NCBI GenBank assembly: GCA_030830595.1
Contig: JAURMS010000307.1
Coordinates: forward strand, 1 to 5,953
Direction of reading: 5' to 3'
From: Gammaproteobacteria bacterium
GTDB taxonomy: Bacteria > Pseudomonadota > Gammaproteobacteria > Steroidobacterales > Steroidobacteraceae
Length of the DNA: 5,953 nt
Shown here: piece after piece, positions 1 to 5,953 of the stretch
How positions within the stretch are numbered: position 1 is the first letter of the stretch
Layout: each line of letters begins with the position of its first letter
Notes under the pieces: model-generated
Seen by the model: the letters and a program-made list of their open reading frames with translations, nothing else
Told to the model about the DNA's origin: nothing
Database searches by the model: none
Position numbers and translations under genes: made by a program

Positions 1-1377
1 ACGGTCGGTGTGTTCCAGATCGAGTCGCGTGCGCAGATGGCCATGCTGCCCCGCCTGAGGCCACGCAACTTCTATGACCTGGTCGTCGAGGTGGCCATCG
101 TGCGGCCGGGGCCTATCCAGGGCCAGATGGTCCATCCCTACCTGAGGCGACGTGCGGGACTCGAGGAGGTCAGCTATCCGGGCGAGGCCGTCCAGCAGGT
201 GCTGGAAAGAACCCTCGGCGTACCGATCTTCCAGGAGCAGGTGATGCAGCTGGCCATCGTCGCTGCCGGCTTCAGCCCCGGCGAGGCGGACCAGTTGCGC
301 CGGGCCATGGCGGCCTGGCGGCGCAAGGGTTCGCTGGGGCCCTTCGAACAGAGGCTGGTCGACGGCATGCGCGAGCGTGGCTACGACGAGTCCTTCGCGC
401 GGCAGGTGTTTCAGCAGATCCTGGGTTTCGGCGAGTACGGGTTTCCGGAATCCCATGCCGCCAGCTTTGCCCTGCTGGTCTACGTCTCGGCATGGCTGAA
501 GTGCCATGAGCCCGCCGCGTTCTGCTGTGCCCTGCTCAACAGCCAGCCCATGGGATTCTATGCGCCCGCCCAGCTGATCCGCGATGCGCGCGAGCATGGC
601 GTGGAAGTTCGCCCGGTCGACATCGCCGTGAGTGATTGGGAGTCTACCCTGGAGGCTGCTGCCAACGGGCAGCCAGCACTGCGTATCGGCCTTGGACAGG
701 TAAGCGGATTGTCAGGGGACGCCGGGCGCCGCGTGGTGGCGTTGCGCAGCGAGTCGCCCTACGAGTCCGTCCAGGATCTCGCCCTGCGGGCAGCCCTGTC
801 AAAGCGTGACCTCGAGGCACTGGCCGCGGCCGGAGCACTGGCCGGCCTGACCGGCCACCGGCATCGGGCAGGGTGGCGGGTCAGCGGGGTCGAGAAGCCG
901 CTACCCCTGTTTCCGGTGCCGGTCGCCAACGAGGGCGTCCCGTTGCTGCGTGTCCCCGGGGAAGGGGAGGAACTGGTCGCAGACTACCGCTCGCTGGGTT
1001 TCACGCTGGGCCGACACCCGCTGGCACTGTTGAGGCGACGGCTGGATGAACTGGGCTGGTTGCCGCTGGGCGAACTGGCCGGGACTGCGGATGCAAGCGA
1101 GGTCAGCGGCGGCGGGCTGGTGATCACCCGCCAGCGTCCGGGTTCGGCAGCGGGCGTCACGTTCGTCACCCTCGAGGACGAATCCGGACAGGTCAACCTG
1201 ATCGTGTGGCGGCAACTGGCCGAGCGCCAGCGGCGGATACTCCTGGGAGCACGCCTGCTGGGCTTCCACGGCAGGTTGCAGCGACAGGGCCAGGTGCTGC
1301 ACGTCATCGCCAGCCAGCTGGAGGATCGCAGTCACTGGCTGGGTACGTTGGCCACCGCCAGCCGCGACTTCCGCTAG
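1..1377 (+). CDS. dnaE2: Error-prone DNA polymerase DnaE2 (ImuC), C-terminal part; 5' end outside window
   Basis: This is a C-family DNA polymerase alpha subunit of the error-prone branch, which carries out mutagenic translesion synthesis in the SOS response, usually with ImuA and ImuB. The frame is open from base 1, so the visible 458 residues are the C-terminal part of a protein that is normally a little over 1000 residues. The GTG at position 10 encodes an internal Val in TVGVFQIES, not a start. Counted from base 1, visible landmarks are the palm/fingers block VFQIES...RPGPIQG (about 4-41), FQEQVMQLA (77-85), AMAAWRRKG (102-110), FGEYGFPESHAASFALL (143-159), LNSQPMGFY (179-187), a helix-hairpin-helix region (about 224-285) and an OB-fold (about 372-440). 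AWRRKG and LNSQPMGFY separate DnaE2 from replicative DnaE1, which has AMGKK-like sequence. The polymerase PDxDxDF aspartates lie upstream of the window. The SRDFR ending matches the usual DnaE2 C-terminus, so the 3' end appears intact. Regulation (LexA) cannot be seen because the promoter is off the window. Confidence 0.95.
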   Translation, partial: TVGVFQIESRAQMAMLPRLRPRNFYDLVVEVAIVRPGPIQGQMVHPYLRRRAGLEEVSYPGEAVQQVLERTLGVPIFQEQVMQLAIVAAGFSPGEADQLRRAMAAWRRKGSLGPFEQRLVDGMRERGYDESFARQVFQQILGFGEYGFPESHAASFALLVYVSAWLKCHEPAAFCCALLNSQPMGFYAPAQLIRDAREHGVEVRPVDIAVSDWESTLEAAANGQPALRIGLGQVSGLSGDAGRRVVALRSESPYESVQDLALRAALSKRDLEALAAAGALAGLTGHRHRAGWRVSGVEKPLPLFPVPVANEGVPLLRVPGEGEELVADYRSLGFTLGRHPLALLRRRLDELGWLPLGELAGTADASEVSGGGLVITRQRPGSAAGVTFVTLEDESGQVNLIVWRQLAERQRRILLGARLLGFHGRLQRQGQVLHVIASQLEDRSHWLGTLATASRDFR

Positions 1378-1613
1378 CTGCCCTCGTCGATGTCGTAGTC
1401 GTCGAAGTCGGAGAGCTGCTCTCGCGTCCTTTTCTCCTCGAGGTAGCGCTCGAGCTTGCGCCAGGCCGGGTCCGCAACCGCAACCTTCTGGCCCCGCTTG
1501 CGACGTCCCGGCTCGAGATCCTTCATGATCTCGTCAAGGTCGATGTCCTCCGGGCTGGCGGAGTCTTCGTCTTCGCCGTCCTCGTCGTAACCGTCTTCAG
1601 TCTTCTCGACCAT
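1374..1613 (-). CDS. Small acidic hypothetical protein (79 aa)
   Basis: I do not recognise this protein with certainty. From the ATG at 1613 it has 79 residues, 28 of them Asp or Glu against 13 Lys or Arg. The N-terminal third is nearly all acidic and looks disordered. A basic patch follows (GRRKRGQK, residues 36-43), then a predicted amphipathic helix (DPAWRKLERYLEEKRTREQL, 48-67), and an acidic DFDDYDIDEGS tail. There is no signal peptide, membrane segment or cysteine, so it is probably cytoplasmic. The helix-plus-DFDDYDID ending recalls small acidic proteins annotated as PA3496-like in gammaproteobacteria, but that is from memory and weak. The frame stays open upstream to a GTG at 1667. 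I prefer the ATG at 1613 because a strong promoter (-10 at 1651-1656) lies between the two starts, which would leave the GTG outside the transcript. No clear Shine-Dalgarno precedes the ATG. The stop overlaps the dnaE2 stop on the other strand. Confidence 0.7.
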   Translation of the reverse strand: MVEKTEDGYDEDGEDEDSASPEDIDLDEIMKDLEPGRRKRGQKVAVADPAWRKLERYLEEKRTREQLSDFDDYDIDEGS

Positions 1614-1629
1614 CGGTGTTTTTGATGAA

Positions 1630-1645
1630 CGCAGCCATCCCTGCG
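1630..1645 (-). other. Small hairpin at the predicted 5' end of the acidic-gene mRNA
   Basis: The minus strand reads CGCAG-GGATGG-CTGCG, a perfect 5-bp stem with a 6-nt loop, beginning where the predicted promoter would start the transcript. It may stabilise the 5' end of the RNA, or mask the out-of-frame ATG that lies in the loop. A stem this short is common by chance in GC-rich DNA, so a role is unproven. Confidence 0.2.
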
Positions 1646-1650
1646 GCGCC

Positions 1651-1680
1651 CTTATAAAGCCAGTCACGGGGACTTGGCAA
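1651..1680 (-). promoter_or_regulatory. Sigma70-type promoter for the small acidic gene
   Basis: On the minus strand TTGCCA (1675-1680; 5 of 6 to the -35 consensus) is separated by 18 nt from TATAAG (1651-1656; 5 of 6 to the -10 consensus). Transcription would start near 1644-1645, about 30 nt before the ATG at 1613. It sits in the only intergenic gap of note, just after the gspF stop, and lets the small gene be expressed independently of the gsp operon. It is also the most AT-rich patch in its neighbourhood. No operator or LexA-like CTG-N10-CAG box is visible in it. The call is by consensus match only. Confidence 0.6.
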
Positions 1681-1686
1681 TAGGGT

Positions 1687-2901
1687 CTAGCGCACCATCT
1701 GGTTGAGCTCGAAGATAGGTAGCAGAAGGGCGAGCACGATCACGAATACGAAGCCACCCATCAGCAGGATCATCACCGGCCCCAGGATGCCCACCGCCGT
1801 GTTGACCAGCCCGTCCAGTTCACGTTCCTGGTTGTCTGCGGCCCGCTCCAGCATGGAATCGAGGGCGCCACTCGACTCGCCGCTGGAGATCAAGTGAACC
1901 AGCATCGGTGGGAACAGGCGGCTCACCGCGATCGAGCGGGCAATGGCTGCGCCCTCGCGCACCCTGACCGCAGCCTCGTTGATGGCCTCTCGCATGGGCA
2001 GGTTGGTCACCACCTCTCCGGAAATCCTCAGTGCGTCGAGAACCGGCACGGCGCTGGCGGTGAGGATGGCGAAGGTGCGCGAGAAGCGCGCCGCATTGTT
2101 GCCCCGGGTCACGCGGCCGATCAGTGGGAGGCGAAGCTTGATTCGGTCGAAGCGCCGGCGGGTGTCCTCGTTGCGCAGGGAGGCCCGCGCCGCATAGGCG
2201 ACCGCCACCGCAACGAGGGCTATCAACCACCACCAGTCGCGAATGAAGTCGGACAGCCCGATGAGGATCTGGGTCAGGATGGGCAGCTCGCGCTCACCCG
2301 CATCGAAGACCCGCACGACCTCGGGCACGACGTAACCGAGGAGCAAGGCAACGATCCCGAGGCACACCACGGTCAGGAGTATGGGGTAGACCATGGCGTT
2401 GCGGATCCGCTGCTGCAGCACCTGGCGGTTTTCGGTGTAGTCGGCGAGCCGCTCCAGCACCTGGTCCAGGTGCCCGGACTGCTCGCCGGCAGACACGGTC
2501 GCGCGGTAGATCTCGGGAAAGATCGCCGGAAATGCGGCCAGGCCCTCGGCCAGGGTGCGGCCTTCCACAACCCGTGAGCGCACGCCGGTGAGGACGTTGC
2601 GGGTGCGGGCCCTCTCGCTCTGCTGCGACACGGCCAGCAATGCCTCTTCCAGGGGCAGGCCGGAGCGCACCAGGGTAGCCAGCTGGCGGGTCAGCAACGC
2701 GAGGTCCATGGCGCTGATGCGGCCACCGAAGGAGATGCCACCCATGCTCCGCGGCTTCTCGTCCGCGACCTCTTCCACGGAGACCGGCAAGAGCCCCTGC
2801 TCGCGGAGCAGGGAGCGGACCTGTCGGGCCGAGTCGCCTTCCAGGACGCCGCTGCGCTCCTTGCCGGAGGCGTCGAGGGCGGTGTACTCCCAGGCTGGCA
2901 T
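1687..2901 (-). CDS. gspF: Type II secretion system inner-membrane platform protein GspF
   Basis: GspF is the polytopic inner-membrane platform protein of the T2SS; it contacts the ATPase GspE and GspL and couples ATP hydrolysis to pseudopilus assembly. At 404 aa it has the usual family length. The N-terminus (MPAWEYTALDASGKERSGVL) and the two tandem T2SSF domains (about 72-194 and 274-396) are clear. Each repeat carries the family signature: AGEQSGHLDQVLERLADY at 138-155 and SGESSGALDSMLERAADNQ at 340-358. Three membrane segments are visible at about 171-195, 223-240 and 371-396, giving the typical topology with large cytoplasmic domains. Its ATG overlaps the gspE stop by one base (TGATG), which suggests translational coupling. 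A GAGGA Shine-Dalgarno sits three bases upstream, inside the gspE coding sequence. It is the last gsp gene in the visible operon; no gspG follows. PilC of type IV pili is a relative, but the gspD-gspE context makes GspF the better call. Confidence 0.95.
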   Translation of the reverse strand: MPAWEYTALDASGKERSGVLEGDSARQVRSLLREQGLLPVSVEEVADEKPRSMGGISFGGRISAMDLALLTRQLATLVRSGLPLEEALLAVSQQSERARTRNVLTGVRSRVVEGRTLAEGLAAFPAIFPEIYRATVSAGEQSGHLDQVLERLADYTENRQVLQQRIRNAMVYPILLTVVCLGIVALLLGYVVPEVVRVFDAGERELPILTQILIGLSDFIRDWWWLIALVAVAVAYAARASLRNEDTRRRFDRIKLRLPLIGRVTRGNNAARFSRTFAILTASAVPVLDALRISGEVVTNLPMREAINEAAVRVREGAAIARSIAVSRLFPPMLVHLISSGESSGALDSMLERAADNQERELDGLVNTAVGILGPVMILLMGGFVFVIVLALLLPIFELNQMVR

Positions 2902-4391
2902 CAGTCCTCGCGCGTCACGCGCATCAGTTCCTCGAGCGAGGTCGTGCCGGCGAGCACCCTCTGGCGGCCGTCATCGCGGATGCCCGGGGTGAGCGTGCGC
3001 GCATGGCGCTCCATTTCCATCTCGCCGCGTCCGTCGTGGATCATCTGGCGAATGTGCTCGTCCACCACCAGCAACTCGTAGATGCCGGTGCGGCCGCGAT
3101 AGCCAGAGCCAGTATCCGACGAGGGACGGTAGAGCTGCGGATTGGGATCACCAGCCGGAATGTTCAGCAGGCGGCGCTCGTAGTCGCCGGCCTGGTAGGG
3201 CACCCGGGTGGCCGGGTCGAGCTTACGGACCAGTCGCTGTGCCACCACGCCGATCAAGGTGGAGGAGAGGAGGAATGGCTCGATGCCCATGTCGCGCAGG
3301 CGCGTGACGGCGCCCACGGCGGTGTTGGTGTGCAGTGTGGACAGGACCAGGTGGCCGGTGAGGGAGGCCTGCACGGCGATTTGCGCGGTCTCGGTGTCAC
3401 GAATTTCGCCCACCATCACCACGTCCGGGTCCTGGCGCAGGATCGCGCGCAGGCCTCGGGCGAAGGTCATCTCGACCTTGGTGTTCACCTGGGTCTGGCC
3501 GATGCCATCGATGTAGTACTCGATGGGGTCCTCGACCGTCATGATGTTGCGCGAGTCGTCGTTGATCCGCTCGAGCGCCGCGTACAGCGTGGTGGTCTTG
3601 CCCGAGCCGGTCGGGCCTGTCACCAGGATGATGCCGTGCGGCTTGTGGATGAGTTCATCCACCATGGCCTGGACGCGCGGTTCCATGCCCAGCTGGGCGA
3701 GGTCCAGGCGCCCAGCCTGCTTGTCCAGCAGTCGCAGCACCACGCGTTCGCCGTGCCCGGACGGGATGGTCGAGACGCGCACGTCGACCGCGCGGCCGGC
3801 GATGCGCAGGCTGATGCGACCGTCCTGGGGGAGCCTCTTTTCGGCGATGTCGAGGCGCGACATGACCTTGATGCGCGACACCAGCAGTGGGGCCACCGCT
3901 CGCTTGGTCTGCAGCACCTCGCGCATGACTCCGTCGACCCGGAACCGCACCATGAGCCGGTTTTCGTAGGGCTCGATGTGGATATCGGAAGCATTTTCCT
4001 TGATGGCCTGGGTCAGCACGGCGTTGATCAGCCGGATCACCGGGGCATCGTCCTCGCTTTCCAGCAGGTCAGAGGGCTCCGGGAGCCCCTCGGCCAGGCC
4101 AGCGAGGTCGGTCTCATCCTCCATGCCCTCGACGATCGAGCCGGCCTCGCCGGCGCCCCCTTCATAAGTGCGGGCCAGCATCTCCTCGAAGGCAGCCGCC
4201 GTGGCGCGCTCGATGATCACCGGCAGGCCGATGAAACGCTTGATTTCCGCCACACCGTTGGGTGAGGCGCCATCGCGATAGACGACGTAGGCCTTGCCCT
4301 CGGTCACCGCCCGGATCAGGACCCCGTGGCGGCGGGCAAAGGCAAACGGCACCCTGGGGGCCGGACGAAAGGTGTCTGGTGCGGCGCTCAT
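2901..4391 (-). CDS. gspE: Type II secretion system ATPase GspE, lacking the tetracysteine zinc motif
   Basis: GspE is the cytoplasmic hexameric ATPase that powers the T2SS through GspL and GspF. At 496 aa it is near usual length. The N-terminal N1E domain shows VPFAFARRHGVLI (14-26). The N2E and catalytic domains show SDIHIEPYENRLMVRFRVDG (135-154), RLPQDGRI (186-193), Walker A GPTGSGKT (259-266), the Asp box with VEDPIEY (286-292), Walker B with VVMVGEIRD (324-332) and the His box with TGHLVLSTLHTN (345-356). The C-terminal GYRGRTGIYEL (430-440) and the TSLEELMRVT ending are intact. The oddity is the zinc module: where PulE, XcpR and EpsE have CxxC...CxxC, this protein has LDPATR (391-396) and RPSSDTGSGY (422-431). 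I find no cysteine in the whole protein, yet the spacing between the two sites is nearly normal. The ATG lies three bases after the gspD TAA without a clear Shine-Dalgarno, suggesting coupling. PilB is the main alternative; the neighbours argue for GspE. Confidence 0.94.
   Translation of the reverse strand: MSAAPDTFRPAPRVPFAFARRHGVLIRAVTEGKAYVVYRDGASPNGVAEIKRFIGLPVIIERATAAAFEEMLARTYEGGAGEAGSIVEGMEDETDLAGLAEGLPEPSDLLESEDDAPVIRLINAVLTQAIKENASDIHIEPYENRLMVRFRVDGVMREVLQTKRAVAPLLVSRIKVMSRLDIAEKRLPQDGRISLRIAGRAVDVRVSTIPSGHGERVVLRLLDKQAGRLDLAQLGMEPRVQAMVDELIHKPHGIILVTGPTGSGKTTTLYAALERINDDSRNIMTVEDPIEYYIDGIGQTQVNTKVEMTFARGLRAILRQDPDVVMVGEIRDTETAQIAVQASLTGHLVLSTLHTNTAVGAVTRLRDMGIEPFLLSSTLIGVVAQRLVRKLDPATRVPYQAGDYERRLLNIPAGDPNPQLYRPSSDTGSGYRGRTGIYELLVVDEHIRQMIHDGRGEMEMERHARTLTPGIRDDGRQRVLAGTTSLEELMRVTRED
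2905..2909 (-). promoter_or_regulatory. Ribosome binding site of gspF
   Basis: GAGGA on the minus strand lies inside the last codons of gspE, separated by only three bases from the gspF ATG at 2899-2901. The spacing is short, so initiation probably relies partly on ribosomes that have just terminated at the overlapping TGA of gspE. Confidence 0.45.
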
Positions 4392-4394
4392 GGC

Positions 4395-5953
4395 TTATTG
4401 CTCGGGCTGGCCGGCCTCGGTCATTGATTCCATTCCCTCGGTGGGCACAGCAGGCAGTTCCGGCAGCAGGGGCTGGGCCTCGCTCGGCATCAGGGACACG
4501 CTACCGCGATCCAGCTGCAGGTCACGAATGAAGCGGTATTTCGCATTGGTCTCGAAGGCCGCCTGCTGGGCGTCACGAATGACCCGCGGGCGAATGAAGA
4601 CCATCAGGTTGGTCTTGGTCTTCTTCACGGAGCGGCTTTTGAACAACTCGCCCACCAGCGGAATGCTGCCGAGCAACGGCACCCTCGACTGGCTGTCGGT
4701 CAGGCGGTCCTCGATCAGGCCGCCCAGCACGATCATGCCGCCATCGTCCACCAGCACGCGTGTGGTGATTGTGCGCTTGTTGGTGATCAGGTCTTCATTC
4801 GACACCTGCGCCGCGGCAGCAGCAATGCCGGAGGATTCCTGTTCGATCTTGAGCAGGATGGTGTCCTCGTCGGTGATCTGCGGCGTGATCTTGAGGATGT
4901 TGCCCACTTCCTTGCGCTCGATCGTGGTGAACGGGTTCACGCCGGGAATGTTCGATCCTGTGTTGGAAAAGGAGCCGGTCTTGAACGGCACTTCCTGGGC
5001 CACCTTGATCTCCGCTTCCTCGTTGTCGAGGGTGATGACCGAGGGCATCGACACGACGTTGGTGTCGCCGTCGCTCGAGAGGGCCCTGAGGATGGCCGCG
5101 AAGTTCGTGCCGCTGTCCTGAACTCGGCCGGCAGCCACCGTAAAGCCTCCTGGCGCTGCGGCCGCCGCGGTGGCGATGTTCCCCGACTCGACCGCGCCCA
5201 CGCCCGCAGCCACGTCGGACAGGGATACGCCAGCGATGGGCTGGTTGAACAAGCCGACCAGGAAGTTGTCCTTGGAGCCGTCGATGACCCAGTTGACGCC
5301 CAGGTCGCGGGCCGCGTCGGTCGAGACCTCCACCAGCATCGCTTCGATCATCACCTGCGCCCTGCGGATGTCGAGGCGGTCGACCACCTGCATCAGGGAG
5401 CGCATGATCTTGGGCGGCGCGGTGACCACCAGCGCGTTGGTGTCGGGTTCGGCCCAGATGTTGATGGAGCGATCTGCCCCGGCTGCGGCACTGGCGCCGG
5501 CCTGTCCGCCGCCCGCGGCTGCCACGGCCGCACCCTGGGCCTGTTCCTTGAGCTTGACCGAGATCTTCTCGGCATCGGCATAGCGCAGGTAGCGGACCTG
5601 GGTATCGCCGCCCGCCTCGAGTGGCGTATCGAGGTGGGCGATCAGGGTCTTGATACGCAGCCGCTGCGAACCCTCCCCGGACAGCAGCACGCTGTTGGTG
5701 CGCTCATCCGCGACGACCTGCGGGGCACCGCCCTCGCTGATGGTGGGGGCCAGGGCGTTGATGACCCTGACGATCTCGGCCGAGGAGGCGTGCTCCAGGC
5801 GGATCACGTCGATTTCCTGGTCGCCAGCCTGGTCGATGCGCTCGACGATGCGCACCATCCTGTTCACGTTGGCGGCTCGGTCGGAAATGATGAGCATGTT
5901 CGAGGCCGGGTGCGCCGCGAGGTGCCCGTACTGGGGGATCAGGGGTCGCAGGA
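4395..5953 (-). CDS. gspD: Type II secretion system secretin GspD, C-terminal part; 5' end outside window
   Basis: GspD forms the multimeric outer-membrane channel through which T2SS substrates leave the periplasm. The frame is open to the window edge (LRPLIPQYGHLAAHPASN precedes the first Met at 5897), so the 518 visible residues lack the signal peptide, the N0 domain and most of N1. Counting from the first whole codon (5949-5951): the end of N1 (to about 40), N2 (about 44-110), N3 (about 117-195) with an Ala/Gly-rich insert at about 139-162, then the secretin domain (about 198-460). Secretin landmarks are AQVMIEAMLVEVS (198-210), the gate region with MPSVITLDNEEAEI (302-315), GNILKITPQI (351-360) and VPLLGSIPLVGELF (424-437). 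The tail (about 461-518) contains KYRFIRD and ends Pro/Glu-rich; it is where family members carry the pilotin-binding S-domain. It is the first visible gene of the gspD-E-F operon. PilQ, HrcC and phage secretins are less likely given the gspE and gspF neighbours. Confidence 0.95.
   Translation of the reverse strand, partial: LRPLIPQYGHLAAHPASNMLIISDRAANVNRMVRIVERIDQAGDQEIDVIRLEHASSAEIVRVINALAPTISEGGAPQVVADERTNSVLLSGEGSQRLRIKTLIAHLDTPLEAGGDTQVRYLRYADAEKISVKLKEQAQGAAVAAAGGGQAGASAAAGADRSINIWAEPDTNALVVTAPPKIMRSLMQVVDRLDIRRAQVMIEAMLVEVSTDAARDLGVNWVIDGSKDNFLVGLFNQPIAGVSLSDVAAGVGAVESGNIATAAAAAPGGFTVAAGRVQDSGTNFAAILRALSSDGDTNVVSMPSVITLDNEEAEIKVAQEVPFKTGSFSNTGSNIPGVNPFTTIERKEVGNILKITPQITDEDTILLKIEQESSGIAAAAAQVSNEDLITNKRTITTRVLVDDGGMIVLGGLIEDRLTDSQSRVPLLGSIPLVGELFKSRSVKKTKTNLMVFIRPRVIRDAQQAAFETNAKYRFIRDLQLDRGSVSLMPSEAQPLLPELPAVPTEGMESMTEAGQPEQ

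Noticed and set aside
1411..1433. GAGAG-CTG-CTCTC hairpin followed by TTTT on the plus strand, as a dnaE2 terminator
   Set aside because: The stem is only 5 bp with a 3-nt loop, and the T run starts six bases later. It lies in the acidic gene coding sequence, so chance is the simpler explanation.
1437..1454. Two CTCGAG hexamers six bases apart forming a 6-bp hairpin
   Set aside because: They fall in Glu/Arg-rich codons (LEE, LER) of the acidic gene and there is no T run; they look like a by-product of codon choice.
1206..1625. A 139-codon plus-strand frame running from dnaE2 across the acidic gene
   Set aside because: It is out of frame with dnaE2. Its hydrophobic second half (VVVVEVGELL, VFVFAVLVV) comes from the complement of Asp/Glu codons in the acidic gene, so it is a composition artefact, not a membrane protein.
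1614..1667. GTG start at 1667 for the acidic protein, giving 97 residues
   Set aside because: The GTG lies inside the spacer of a near-consensus promoter, so it would precede the predicted transcription start. The added residues do not match the charge pattern of the rest.
1894..2577. A 227-codon plus-strand frame opposite gspF
   Set aside because: Same reason: a shadow of gspF with no domain and low-complexity His, Gly and Gln content.
3003..4265. A 420-codon open frame on the plus strand opposite gspE
   Set aside because: It is fully antisense to an unmistakable GspE. Its His-, Asp- and Gln-rich composition is typical of the complement of GC-rich codons, and it shows no recognisable domain.
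4294..5121. A 275-codon plus-strand frame opposite gspD and the start of gspE
   Set aside because: A Ser- and Arg-rich shadow of gspD that crosses the gspD-gspE junction, with no recognisable family.

Overview
The window is dense, high-GC DNA with almost no intergenic space. It looks chromosomal and comes from a Gram-negative proteobacterium. A high-GC gammaproteobacterium (for example a Xanthomonadales or Chromatiales relative) is my best guess, inferred from a type II secretion system (T2SS) with a GspD secretin lying next to an error-prone DnaE2 polymerase. I cannot fix the genus from sequence alone.

Layout. Positions 1-1377 (+) hold the last 458 residues of the error-prone polymerase DnaE2 (ImuC); its start lies off the left edge. 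It converges on a small, very acidic protein gene (1374-1613, -), and the two stop codons overlap in one CTAG. A short intergenic stretch (1614-1686) carries a good sigma70-type promoter for the small gene. Then come three T2SS genes, all on the minus strand and transcribed right to left: gspD (4395 to beyond 5953, missing its N-terminus), gspE (2901-4391) and gspF (1687-2901). They are packed with a 3-nt gap and a 1-nt overlap, as expected of one operon.

Function. GspD forms the outer-membrane channel, GspE is the cytoplasmic ATPase and GspF is the inner-membrane platform protein. Together they are three core parts of the machine that exports folded periplasmic proteins. The pseudopilin genes (gspG onward) that often follow gspF are absent here: the next genes are the small acidic protein and dnaE2. 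The T2SS is therefore split over more than one locus, or its other genes lie upstream of gspD. DnaE2 works in SOS-induced mutagenic translesion synthesis, usually with ImuA and ImuB, and has no obvious functional link to the T2SS.

Most of the window is ordinary. The points I find worth a second look are a GspE that has lost all four cysteines of its normally conserved zinc-binding module, the unrecognised acidic small protein with its own promoter and a possible overlapping 13-codon upstream frame, and the interrupted T2SS gene order. I see no CRISPR array, tRNA, rRNA, insertion sequence or other sign of a mobile element.
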